Shown here: positions 35,281 through 43,084 of the stretch, in pieces | How positions within the stretch are numbered: position 1 is the first letter of the stretch | Layout: each line of letters starts with the position of its first letter | Assembly (NCBI GenBank): GCA_016125265.1 | Contig: WGMC01000026.1 | Location: 51,524 to 115,523 of the forward strand | Length of the DNA stretch: 64,000 nt | Reading direction: 5' to 3' | DNA from: Planctomycetaceae bacterium | GTDB lineage: Bacteria; Planctomycetota; UBA1135; GCA-002686595 | The notes under the pieces: model-generated | What the model was told of the DNA's origin: nothing | The model's input: only the letters and a program-made list of their open reading frames with translations | Databases searched by the model: none | Position numbers and translations under genes: made by a program

Positions 35281-35343
35281 CTACTGGAGCCGGCGGATCA
35301 GTTCGAAGATCAGCCACAAGAGGATTCCCAAGAACTGGTTCAT
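35281..35343 (-). CDS. Candidate 20-residue hydrophobic mini-protein
   Basis: ATG 35343 to TAG 35281 encodes MNQFLGILLWLIFELIRRLQ, a single amphipathic or membrane-inserted helix ending in basic residues. The case for translation is the ribosome-binding sequence GGGAGG six bases before the ATG, stronger than at most genes in this window. It could be a small membrane protein or type I toxin-like peptide; no homologue is recognised and chance occurrence cannot be excluded. Confidence 0.4.
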   Translation of the reverse strand: MNQFLGILLWLIFELIRRLQ

Positions 35344-35581
35344 TGTTTGCCTCCCGGTGGTGGCCGGGCTCCGAACCCGTTCTTGGGGAACGGGGCCCGC
35401 CGCTTTCGCGGCCGGACCCGTGGGCTCTCCAGGGTCTACGGGGGCTCACCCGGTTGGGTTGGCGGATCTTTGCTCTCCTCCTAGACGCCGCCACCGCCCC
35501 AGTTCCCGCGCGAAAACCCGAAGAAGTCGATTTTCGCGGCGGCGCGGGCCCACAACCGGGCCGCACCCGCCCGTGAGCGGC

Positions 35582-36475
35582 TCAGCAGCAGCCCGTCTTC
35601 GCCCCGGGCCGGCGCGCGGTGATCTCCGCGCTGGCCACGCAGTCCGAGGGCGAAACCCCGGTGGGCAGCTCCGCGAGCATCAGCTTGTAGAGCGGATCCT
35701 CAACCGAGAGCATCGCCGCCACGTAGTCGCCCTTCTGGGTGAGCGCCACCTGCTCGAGCCCCGCCGCCTTGGCCCAGGCCACGTGTTCGTCCGCCTGGGC
35801 CGCGCCCGAGATGCAGCCGACGAGCAACTCGAGCCGCCCGCGCAGGGAGTCGGGCAAGGGCCGCAGCAGCACCAGGTCGCTGATCGCCACCCGGCCGCCG
35901 GGCCGCAATACGCGGGCGATCTCGCGCCAGACGGCGGCCTTGTCGGGGCTCAGGTTGAGCACGCAGTTCGAGATCACCACGTCCACGCTGCGGTCGGCGA
36001 GGGGCAGGTGTTCGATCTCGCCTAGGCGGAACTCGACGTTGGAAAGGCCGGTGCGCGCTTCGAAGTCGGCGAGGTTGCGGCGGGCGCGGGAGAGCATGTC
36101 GGGGGTCATGTCGACACCAATCACCCGGCCGGTGGGGCCGACTTTCGGCGCGATCAGCAGCGCGTCGAAACCCGCGCCGGACCCGAGGTCCAGCACCACG
36201 TCGCCCGGGTGCAAACGGGCGATGGCAGCCGGATTGCCGCACGAAAGACCCAGATTGGCGCCTTCGGGCAGGTTGGCGAGGTCCGCCTGGTCGTAGCCCA
36301 GGGACTGCGCCAGGGCCGCGACGTCGGAGGTGTCCGAAGACCCCGACGTCGGGCCGCAGCAGCCGCCGAGGCCCGGCTCGGCCCTCGCGATCGCGCCGTA
36401 GCCCTGGGCCACACGCTCGCGCTGGTCCTGGTGGTCTTTAGAGGTCGGAAGGGGAACGTTCGATGGGTTGCTCAT
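35582..36475 (-). CDS. arsM: Arsenite methyltransferase (297 aa)
   Basis: A SAM-dependent methyltransferase of the ArsM/AS3MT family. SAM motif I is VVLDLGSGAGFDALL, motif II EIEHLPLADRSVDVVISNCV, and LRPGGRVAISDLV follows. Conserved cysteines for arsenite are present: GCCGPTSG near the N-terminus, LSCGNP before motif I, and VGCISGA in the second half. It ends with a Cys-Cys pair. The enzyme converts As(III) to methylated, volatile species. It lies 29 bases after arsR in one operon, so arsenite should induce it through ArsR. Confidence 0.93.
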   Translation of the reverse strand: MSNPSNVPLPTSKDHQDQRERVAQGYGAIARAEPGLGGCCGPTSGSSDTSDVAALAQSLGYDQADLANLPEGANLGLSCGNPAAIARLHPGDVVLDLGSGAGFDALLIAPKVGPTGRVIGVDMTPDMLSRARRNLADFEARTGLSNVEFRLGEIEHLPLADRSVDVVISNCVLNLSPDKAAVWREIARVLRPGGRVAISDLVLLRPLPDSLRGRLELLVGCISGAAQADEHVAWAKAAGLEQVALTQKGDYVAAMLSVEDPLYKLMLAELPTGVSPSDCVASAEITARRPGAKTGCC

Positions 36476-36504
36476 GGCAGCACTCGGGGCGCCGGTCGGC
36501 GCGT

Positions 36505-36870
36505 TCAACAGCAGTTGCGGGAGTCGCGCGACGCGACACAGCGCGCGAGACCCTCCGCCAGTTCGGGGTGTTGGGCGCCCGCGGCGCGCACGGCGGAGAG
36601 AAGCGCCCGGTGGAGATCGCCCGGGGCGCCCTGCGCGGGTTCGACCAGGCGGTACCACATCCACACACCCTCCCGGCGCGCGTGAACGAGACCCGCCCGG
36701 CGCAGCACTCCCAGGTGCCGCGAAACCACGGGCTGGGGCCGGTCGAGAGCCGCCAAGAGGTCGCACACACAGGCTTCGCCGGCGAGGAGCAGCACCAGGA
36801 GGCGCAGTCGGGTCGGCTCCGCCAGGGCGGCGAAGAGGGTGTCCGGGTCGAGGCGGGTGGCGGTGGCCAT
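36505..36870 (-). CDS. arsR: ArsR-type arsenic-responsive repressor (121 aa)
   Basis: A winged helix-turn-helix regulator. EPTRLRLLVLLLAGEACVCDLLAALD contains the CVC metal-binding pair in helix 3 typical of classical arsenite sensors; QPVVSRHLGVLRRAGLV is the recognition helix and HARREGVWMWYRL the wing. It ends in Cys-Cys. ATG 36870 is followed upstream by a perfect palindrome 9 bases away, its likely binding site. Arsenite binding should release it and derepress arsR-arsM. Confidence 0.92.
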   Translation of the reverse strand: MATATRLDPDTLFAALAEPTRLRLLVLLLAGEACVCDLLAALDRPQPVVSRHLGVLRRAGLVHARREGVWMWYRLVEPAQGAPGDLHRALLSAVRAAGAQHPELAEGLARCVASRDSRNCC

Positions 36871-36878
36871 GGGGACAA

Positions 36879-36900
36879 TATATGCGCATTCGCGCATATA
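36879..36900. promoter_or_regulatory. ArsR operator candidate
   Basis: Perfect 9-bp inverted repeat: TATATGCGC at 36879-36887 and GCGCATATA at 36892-36900 around ATTC. It is AT-rich at its ends, sits between arsR and the divergent sulfatase-like gene, and starts 9 bases before the arsR ATG. It may also affect the divergent gene. Confidence 0.75.
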
Positions 36901-36944
36901 ACAAGGCTGCGCGGGCGCGGCGTCTCCGGCCGGGCCCGCGGGGC

Positions 36945-36950
36945 TACCAT
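36945..36950 (+). promoter_or_regulatory. -10-like box TACCAT, 6 bases before start codon
   Basis: TACCAT ends 6 bases before ATG 36957, implying an essentially leaderless transcript. Confidence 0.45.
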
Positions 36951-36956
36951 CCGCCC

Positions 36957-38507
36957 ATGCGCGCTCCGACCTCCGCGGGCTCCCCTACGCCCGGTGGCGG
37001 CCCCCGTCCGGCCGCGGGCCGCCGCCTGGCGGCCGCAGGGGCGCTCTTGCCCGCCGTTGGAGCGCTCTTGGCCTGCGGGCCGGGGCCTCGGGAGCGCCCC
37101 AACTTGGCCCTGGTGATCGTCGACACGCTGCGCGCCGACGCGCTCTCGTCCTACGGCAATCCGCGGCCGACCACCCCCCACCTCGACCGCCTGGCCCAGG
37201 GCGGCGTGCTGTTCGAGCGCATCTACGCCCAGGCCCCCAACACGGCGACCAGCCACGCGACGCTCTTCACGGGCCTCGAGCCGTGGGTGCACCGCGTCGC
37301 CAACATGACCAGCCTGGAGCACGGCACGCCCGGCCTCGACCCGCGGTTCGCGACGCTGGCCGAGCGTTTGGGCGCCGCCGGATTCCGCACGGGTGCGTTC
37401 ACGGACGACGGGCCCCTCGGCAAGGGTTGGGGCCTGATGCGCGGGTACCAAACCCTCGAGGCGAAACTCGAGGGTGTCGAGGCGAAGGCCGCGCAGTCCT
37501 TGGCCTGGCTCGACCGCGCCGAGGACCCCGAGCAACCGTTTTTCCTGACCCTGCACACCTACGAAACCCACCAGCCGTTCGTGCCGCCCGAACACTGGAT
37601 CGAGCGATTCGATCCGGGGTACGAGGGTCCGCTTCGCGAGCGCTTGGCGGAGCTGCGTGCCCTCGAAGCGCGCGGCGAACGGCCCAACGACGGCCTCGTG
37701 CTGTTGGCCGACTGGAAACGGCTCTCGGCGCGCGACTTCGAGCACTTGCGCGCGCTCTACGACGCCGAAGTGGCGCACACGGACGAGGTGCTGGGCCGTT
37801 GGTTCGAGGAGCTCGCGGCGCGCGGGCTGTTCGACTCCATGGCACTCGCGGTCACCAGCGACCACGGCGAGGAGTTCGGCGAGCACGGCCAGTACGGGCA
37901 TCTGCAACTGCACGACGAAACGCTGCACGTGCCGCTGATCCTCAAGTTGCCCGGCGGTGCCCACGCGGGGCGCCGGATCGGCGCGCGGCTCGCGCTCGCG
38001 GACCTGCATCCGACTCTGCTCGAGCTGGCCGACCTCGGGCCCCCGCGGGAAGCGCGGGCCACCAGCTTGCTCGGGCCCCTCGCAGATGGCCGCTGGCCCG
38101 AACGGCCGGTGTTGGCGCAGACCACGGAGCACCTCTATCCCCCGCTGCAGGGCAAACCGGCCCTCAGCGCGATCCGCACCGAGCGCTACGCGCTCTTGGT
38201 GCAGCGCAGCTCGGCGCCGGGTGCGCCGGGCAGTGGCTCGCCCGAGGCCGAGCTCTACGATCTGCACGCGGACCCGGGCGAGCTGGCCGCCGTGGCGCGC
38301 CGCGGGGCCGAGGAGCCGGCGGGCTCGACGGCGGACGCGGCGCGCCTCGGGACGCTGCTCGCGCGCCTCGAGGGCGAGTTGCAGGGCTTGGAACGGGCCC
38401 AAGCGCGCATCCTCGGCGGCGCCGCGCGCGGTCTGATGCCGGGGAGCAAGGAGCTCGAACACCTGCACGCCGCCCTCGGGTACGGGCGGGGCGCGGGCGA
38501 GCGGTAG
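36957..38507 (+). CDS. Sulfatase-superfamily hydrolase lacking the formylglycine site; lipoprotein (516 aa)
   Basis: After a lipoprotein-like signal (AAAGALLPAVGALLACG) comes an alkaline-phosphatase-fold sulfatase domain. The metal site starts LALVIVDTLRADALSSYG, with the second half VTSDHGEEFGEHGQ and GHLQLHDETLHVPLI. The nucleophile segment reads APNTATSHATLFTG instead of C/S-x-P-x-R, so no formylglycine can form and a Thr or Ser would act. It is more likely a phosphodiesterase or phosphotransferase-like member than a true sulfatase. ATG 36957 follows a TACCAT box by 6 bases. Confidence 0.82.
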   Translation: MRAPTSAGSPTPGGGPRPAAGRRLAAAGALLPAVGALLACGPGPRERPNLALVIVDTLRADALSSYGNPRPTTPHLDRLAQGGVLFERIYAQAPNTATSHATLFTGLEPWVHRVANMTSLEHGTPGLDPRFATLAERLGAAGFRTGAFTDDGPLGKGWGLMRGYQTLEAKLEGVEAKAAQSLAWLDRAEDPEQPFFLTLHTYETHQPFVPPEHWIERFDPGYEGPLRERLAELRALEARGERPNDGLVLLADWKRLSARDFEHLRALYDAEVAHTDEVLGRWFEELAARGLFDSMALAVTSDHGEEFGEHGQYGHLQLHDETLHVPLILKLPGGAHAGRRIGARLALADLHPTLLELADLGPPREARATSLLGPLADGRWPERPVLAQTTEHLYPPLQGKPALSAIRTERYALLVQRSSAPGAPGSGSPEAELYDLHADPGELAAVARRGAEEPAGSTADAARLGTLLARLEGELQGLERAQARILGGAARGLMPGSKELEHLHAALGYGRGAGER

Positions 38508-38521
38508 CCGCGCGGTCGGCG

Positions 38522-39508
38522 TCAGGATCCGCCGCGTTCGAGCCTGGTGACGGCGGCGGCGAACTCCGCGGGTCGCTCGATCCACGGAAATGCGCCCGAC
38601 CGGGCGATCTTGACGAACGCAGCGCCCGCGAGGGCCGCGGCGAACTCCGCCGTCGACTCCTGGGACAGCGCGTCGCCCCCGCCGTGCAACACCAGCGCGG
38701 GCGCGGTCACCCCAGCGAGCTCGCCGCGAAGGTCGTAGTCGCCGAGTTCGGCAATGGCGCGCTCCGCCTGTTGGCGCAGGGCCGCGCCCTCGCCCGCGGG
38801 CACCAGGTAGGGATCCGCCGCGACACGTGGCGCGAGTTTCGGATCCGCGAACCGCGGGGCGAGCAACACCCGCTCCAACTCCGCGGCCACCTCCGGGCTG
38901 CGCTCGCCCGATGCCATGCGGCCCTCCACACGCGCGAAGGCCGCGCGCTCGAGCCGCCGCGCGGCCTCCTCGGCAAACCGCGCCAGGTGGGGATCGCGCC
39001 GCGCCGGCAGGGGCGCCACCAGCAACAGCCCGCCGACCCGGTCGCCGAGCTCCCGAGCCGCCAGCGCGGCAACCAACGCGTGGTACCCCTGCGCCAAGAG
39101 CAGCGGAGCCTCGCCGCCCGCGGCGAGTTCGGCCTCGAGCACACGCACCAGGTCGCGTGTGTCCTGGGCGAGTGCCGTGGTGCCTGGCTCCGGCCCAAAT
39201 CCCGCCCGCGCGCGGCCGTCCAGGGCGAGGAGCGGACCCTCGAGGAATGGCACGGTGTCGGGGAGCAACCACGAGCCGCCCACGAGCACCCAGCGCGCCG
39301 GCGCGGCGCCGCGGCGCTCCACCGGCAGACTCGCGCCCCCCGGCAGCCCGAAGGACCCGGGCACGAGACCGAGCGCGGCCCGCGCCGCGGCCTGGGTCCC
39401 CGGGTCGGGGGGCGGCGCGAAGAGCGGATCTGGGACCGAGGCGCAGGCGCCCGCAAGCAGGGCGAGCAACGGGGCGAATATTGCCGGACGGAATCGCAGC
39501 GAGCGCAC
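38522..39508 (-). CDS. Alpha/beta-hydrolase-fold lipoprotein without a recognisable catalytic triad (328 aa)
   Basis: GTG 39508 begins a lipoprotein signal (FRPAIFAPLLALLAGACAS) and has a TACCTT box 6 bases upstream. The fold is readable: oxyanion strand WVLVGGSWLLPDT, nucleophile-elbow position LLLAQGYHALVAALAA, a cap, then APALVLHGGGDALSQ and SGAFPWIERPAEF. The elbow has Gly where Ser is normal (GxSxG is lost) and the usual GH before PWIE is replaced by GA. Serine and histidine therefore both seem to be missing; it may bind ligands rather than hydrolyse them. Confidence 0.7.
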   Translation of the reverse strand: MRSLRFRPAIFAPLLALLAGACASVPDPLFAPPPDPGTQAAARAALGLVPGSFGLPGGASLPVERRGAAPARWVLVGGSWLLPDTVPFLEGPLLALDGRARAGFGPEPGTTALAQDTRDLVRVLEAELAAGGEAPLLLAQGYHALVAALAARELGDRVGGLLLVAPLPARRDPHLARFAEEAARRLERAAFARVEGRMASGERSPEVAAELERVLLAPRFADPKLAPRVAADPYLVPAGEGAALRQQAERAIAELGDYDLRGELAGVTAPALVLHGGGDALSQESTAEFAAALAGAAFVKIARSGAFPWIERPAEFAAAVTRLERGGS

Positions 39509-39514
39509 GCCGTG

Positions 39515-39520
39515 AAGGTA
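39515..39520 (-). promoter_or_regulatory. -10-like box TACCTT, 6 bases before start codon
   Basis: Minus-strand TACCTT ends 6 bases before GTG 39508; this supports the GTG start. Confidence 0.45.
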
Positions 39521-39695
39521 CACGGACGGGTGTGGCCACTTCGCCTGCAACCGGCGTGGGCCCTGGGCGGTCCTTGGGAACCGCAACGGGGCCGGGCCCC
39601 ATCGGCGGACCGGGGGCTCGCGCTCCGGCCCGTCCCCTGCCACGATGTCCCCGGCGGTTCCCGCTCGCCCCCGCAACCTCCCACCCGCCTGTCCC

Positions 39696-40664
39696 ATGGG
39701 CCGAACCCAAACCATCGCGCGCACCATCCTCGCCCTGTGTGCCCTTGCGACCCTCGCGGGTGCGCAGGACAGCGAGGGTGTCTTCGTGCGGGACACCTTT
39801 GCGCGGTCGGCGCCCGACGTGGCGTGGGCCGGCCGGTGGGAGCGCCTCGAACTCCAGGTACGCGGGCCGGCCGGCGCCCCGATCCTGCTCGTCGCGGGCG
39901 CCGCGACGGCGGCGGGAAGTGCCGCCGCGGACGGCGGCGATGATTGGGACCCCGCGGTGCCCCTCGTCCCGTTGGCCGACGCCCGGCGGGATCCGACGGC
40001 CCGGCTCGACGCGACGGGGCTCTACCGCGGACGCTGGTGGATCCCGGACCGTTTCCCGCTTGGCAGCCTCATCCGCGTGCGGGCCTACGCCATGGAAGCG
40101 GGCGGCGCGCGCACTCTCGGCGGCGATCTGCTCCTGGAAGTCGTGGACCTCTTGCAGTTCGAGGCCCTGGACGTCGACAACCTCGCCGCCGCGGCCGGTT
40201 GGTCGGAGTGGGCCACCGTCGTTCAAGGTTCCGCAGCGAGTCACGGCGCCGCTGCGAGTCAGGGCGCCGCTGCGAGTCAGGGCGCCGCGGCCCGGGCGCG
40301 GTCGTTCCAGTCGGGAGAGACCGTGGGGCAGATCCAGGTCGAACTCGAAGCCCAGTTGGACTGGCCCGACGCCGGTCCCGGCGAGCGCACGTTCTTCGCC
40401 GCCGCCTCGGCGGCGCCCTGGCCCGCGGGCGAACCCGCGCCCGCCACGTTCGCGTGGCTCGCGCGCGCCCTGGCCCAGGGACAGTTCGCCGCCGCGCCGC
40501 ACATCGGCGGCGATCCGGCCGCGGGCACCCGCGCCCCTACAGCCGTCTCCCTGTCGCTCGGCGTCACGCCGGACGCCGACGGTCGGCTCTGGCTCGCCGT
40601 CGGCACCGCGCCGCCGAGGGGGCGCATCGAGCGCCTGCGCGTGGTGCTGCGTCGCGCGCGCTGA
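39696..40664 (+). CDS. Exported protein of unknown family with a short tandem repeat (322 aa)
   Basis: Signal peptide MGRTQTIARTILALCALATL, cleavage near LAGAQD. The first 150 residues look beta-rich (RWERLELQVRGPAGAPILLV, LYRGRWWIPDRFPLGSLIRV). A six-residue unit GAAASQ is repeated in tandem (DNA 40235-40292, 18-base units), and a second beta-rich region follows. No family recognised. ATG 39696 fits the signal. The 3' end converges on the nitrilase-fusion gene with nine bases between stops. Confidence 0.65.
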   Translation: MGRTQTIARTILALCALATLAGAQDSEGVFVRDTFARSAPDVAWAGRWERLELQVRGPAGAPILLVAGAATAAGSAAADGGDDWDPAVPLVPLADARRDPTARLDATGLYRGRWWIPDRFPLGSLIRVRAYAMEAGGARTLGGDLLLEVVDLLQFEALDVDNLAAAAGWSEWATVVQGSAASHGAAASQGAAASQGAAARARSFQSGETVGQIQVELEAQLDWPDAGPGERTFFAAASAAPWPAGEPAPATFAWLARALAQGQFAAAPHIGGDPAAGTRAPTAVSLSLGVTPDADGRLWLAVGTAPPRGRIERLRVVLRRAR

Positions 40665-40673
40665 ATCCGCGAA

Positions 40674-42410
40674 CTAGATGCGCCGCTCGGCGTTCTCGCC
40701 ACTGTCCAAGTAGGCGACCTGGTAGAGGTCGAGGCGCCGGTCGTTCCAGTTCTGCACGGTGCCCGTGCGGCGATGGCGGCGGAGTTGCTCCACGTCCAGA
40801 TCGTGGATCACGAGGGTCTCGATGTTCGGTGTGCACTCGGCGGCGATGCCGTCCCGCGCGAACCCCAGGTCGGAGGGCGTCAGGATGCCCGATTGGCCGT
40901 AGTGCACGTCGGCGTTGGCCACCAGCGGCAGGTTGCCGACGCAGCCCGAGATCACCGTGTAGACGTGGTTCTCGATCGCGCGCGCCTGTGCGCAGTACCG
41001 CACGCGCAGGTAACCCTCGCGATTGTCCGTATTGAAGGGCACGAACAGCACGTTCGCGCCGCGGCCCGCGGCGATGCGCGCAACTTCGGGGAACTCGACG
41101 TCGTAACAGATCAGGATCGCGATGCGGCCGCGGTCGGTCTCGAACACTCGCAATCGATCGCCGGGCTCCACACCCCACCAGCGTCGCTCGGCGGGTGTGA
41201 TGTGCAACTTCGGCTGCTTCGCGATCGTGCCGTCGCGGCGGAACAGGTAGGCGATGTTGTAGAGCCGGCCGTCCTCGACCGTGAACTGCGAACCGCCGAT
41301 GATGTTGACGTTGTACTTGATCGCCATTTGGCCGAAGGACTCGAGGTACCTCGGTGTCAGCTCCGCCAACCGGCGCGCCGCGTCCCCGGGCCGCTCGGCT
41401 GGCAGGAACGAAAGCATCTGGGTCGTGTGCAACTCGGGGAAGAGCACGAAGTCCGACTTGTAGTCCGATGCCGTGTCCACGAAGAACTCGCACTGGGCCA
41501 CGAATTCCTCGAAGCTGCCGATCTGGCGCATCTGGTACTGCACCGCGCAGACGCGCATCAAGCTGACCTTGCGCTGCTTCGGGGCGGCCTCGCCTTTGTA
41601 CTCGAGGTTCGCCCACTCGAGGTGCGTCGCGTAACCCCGCGACTCGGTGTCGCTGGGCAAGTAGTCGGGAATCAGCCGCACCAGGTGGAAGCCGTTGGCA
41701 ACCTGGGCGGTCAACACCGGGTCGAACAGTCCGCGGTGCACCACGCGCTCGACGTATTCCTTCGCGCTGATCTGGTCGGCGACGGCGCCGTATCCCGGGA
41801 TGCGCCCACCGATCACGATGCGCGCGAGGTCCATCTCCACACACAGGCGCTTCCTAGCGTCGTAAAGCCGCCGCGCCAGCTTCAGACCGCGGTAGCTCGG
41901 ATGCACCATGATCTCGATGCCGTAGAGCGTGTCGCCGTCGTAGTCGTGGTTGCTGATCATCCCGCCGTCGGCGACGCGGCGCCAATCGTGCCAGTCGCTG
42001 TATTCGTCCTGGTCCACGACCAGGCTCGACGACGAGGCCACGATCTGGCCCTCGTACTCGACACAGAGCTGACCCTCGGGGAAGTGGCGCACCTGGGATG
42101 CGAGGTGCTCCCGGGACCACGTGGGCATGCCGGGGAAACACGCCCGCTGCAGCGCGAGCAGGGCGTCGAAGTCGTCCGCGGTCAGGGGCCGCACGCGGAT
42201 CTCGCGCTCGAAGTCCTCGAGGCGCAGGGCCCCCTGCGCGGGAGCCGCGGCGGGGGCGCCGCTGGTCACGGGGTGGACGGATGACGCGGGTGCGGGGGCC
42301 GGGGTGGCACCGGGCAGCGACGTCGCGCCCGTGGGAGTGCGGGGAGCCTCCGCCCCCGGGCCAGCGGGCGAACGAGGATCCTGGTACGGCGGGCTGTCCG
42401 AAGATGTCAT
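40674..42410 (-). CDS. GNAT acetyltransferase fused to a carbon-nitrogen hydrolase (578 aa)
   Basis: Residues about 1-65 are a Pro/Ala/Ser-rich leader. A GNAT domain follows (about 70-280: [38 protein letters not shown], the acetyl-CoA loop). The nitrilase-like domain from about 290 has a complete Glu-Lys-Cys triad: [20 protein letters not shown] and [11 protein letters not shown]. This two-domain architecture is a known family whose substrate is not established; an amide hydrolysis or transfer coupled to acetylation is plausible. ATG 42410 has a TAGACT box 6 bases upstream. Confidence 0.9.
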   Translation of the reverse strand: MTSSDSPPYQDPRSPAGPGAEAPRTPTGATSLPGATPAPAPASSVHPVTSGAPAAAPAQGALRLEDFEREIRVRPLTADDFDALLALQRACFPGMPTWSREHLASQVRHFPEGQLCVEYEGQIVASSSSLVVDQDEYSDWHDWRRVADGGMISNHDYDGDTLYGIEIMVHPSYRGLKLARRLYDARKRLCVEMDLARIVIGGRIPGYGAVADQISAKEYVERVVHRGLFDPVLTAQVANGFHLVRLIPDYLPSDTESRGYATHLEWANLEYKGEAAPKQRKVSLMRVCAVQYQMRQIGSFEEFVAQCEFFVDTASDYKSDFVLFPELHTTQMLSFLPAERPGDAARRLAELTPRYLESFGQMAIKYNVNIIGGSQFTVEDGRLYNIAYLFRRDGTIAKQPKLHITPAERRWWGVEPGDRLRVFETDRGRIAILICYDVEFPEVARIAAGRGANVLFVPFNTDNREGYLRVRYCAQARAIENHVYTVISGCVGNLPLVANADVHYGQSGILTPSDLGFARDGIAAECTPNIETLVIHDLDVEQLRRHRRTGTVQNWNDRRLDLYQVAYLDSGENAERRI

Positions 42411-42416
42411 GGGTGC

Positions 42417-42422
42417 AGTCTA
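42417..42422 (-). promoter_or_regulatory. -10-like box TAGACT, 6 bases before start codon
   Basis: Minus-strand TAGACT ends 6 bases before ATG 42410. Confidence 0.45.
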
Positions 42423-42528
42423 GACCGTCGCTGCCCCCGGGTCCGCCCTTCGCTCGGCCCTTCCGGGCGGTTAGCCTCCGCGGACTGCTCCCGCCAACGA
42501 GCCCGCCGCGACCCCCAACCCCGAGCCC

Positions 42529-43068
42529 ATGCGCGAAGACCTGCTCGTCTGGATCGATCTCGAGATGAGCGGCCTCGATCCCGAGGTGGAGCGCATTCTG
42601 GAGGTCGCCGTGTTGCTGACCGATTCCGAGTTGGAGGTGGTCGCGCGCGGTCCGGAACTCGTGGTGCACCAGTCCGAAGCGGTGCTCGGTGCCATGGACG
42701 AGTGGAACCGGAGCCACCACGGGGCATCGGGGCTCGTCGACCGAGTGCGCACGAGCACCATCGACGACACGCAGGCGGAGGACCTGGTCCTGGACTTCGT
42801 GCGCCAACACGCCGCGCCGAAGACTGCGCCCCTCGCCGGCAACTCCGTATGGCAGGACCGGCGATTCTTGGGGCGATACTGGCCGCGACTCGAGACCTAC
42901 TTGCACCACCGCATCGTCGACGTATCCACACTGAAGGAGCTGGCCCGCCGCTGGCACCCCGCCGTCGTCGAACGCGCGCCCAAGAAGCGCGACGCCCACC
43001 GCGCCCTCTTCGACATCGAGGACTCCCTCGCGGAACTGCGCCACTACCGCCGCGAACTTTTCCGCTAG
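42529..43068 (+). CDS. orn: Oligoribonuclease (179 aa)
   Basis: A DEDDh 3'-5' exoribonuclease that degrades two- to five-base RNA fragments and pGpG. The metal ligands are visible: Asp/Glu in [13 protein letters not shown], Asp in [16 protein letters not shown], and His/Asp in [16 protein letters not shown]. Length equals that of typical Orn. ATG 42529; TAGCCT at 42472-42477 may be its -10 box. The next gene starts 16 bases after its stop and may be co-transcribed. Confidence 0.95.
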   Translation: MREDLLVWIDLEMSGLDPEVERILEVAVLLTDSELEVVARGPELVVHQSEAVLGAMDEWNRSHHGASGLVDRVRTSTIDDTQAEDLVLDFVRQHAAPKTAPLAGNSVWQDRRFLGRYWPRLETYLHHRIVDVSTLKELARRWHPAVVERAPKKRDAHRALFDIEDSLAELRHYRRELFR

Positions 43069-43084
43069 CCCCCGCGCACGCACC

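Noticed and set aside
36438..40502. A 1354-residue ORF on the minus strand
   Set aside because: It is an Arg/Gly/Pro-rich shadow running across the sulfatase-like, hydrolase and arsR genes in wrong frames, typical of stop-poor GC-rich DNA.
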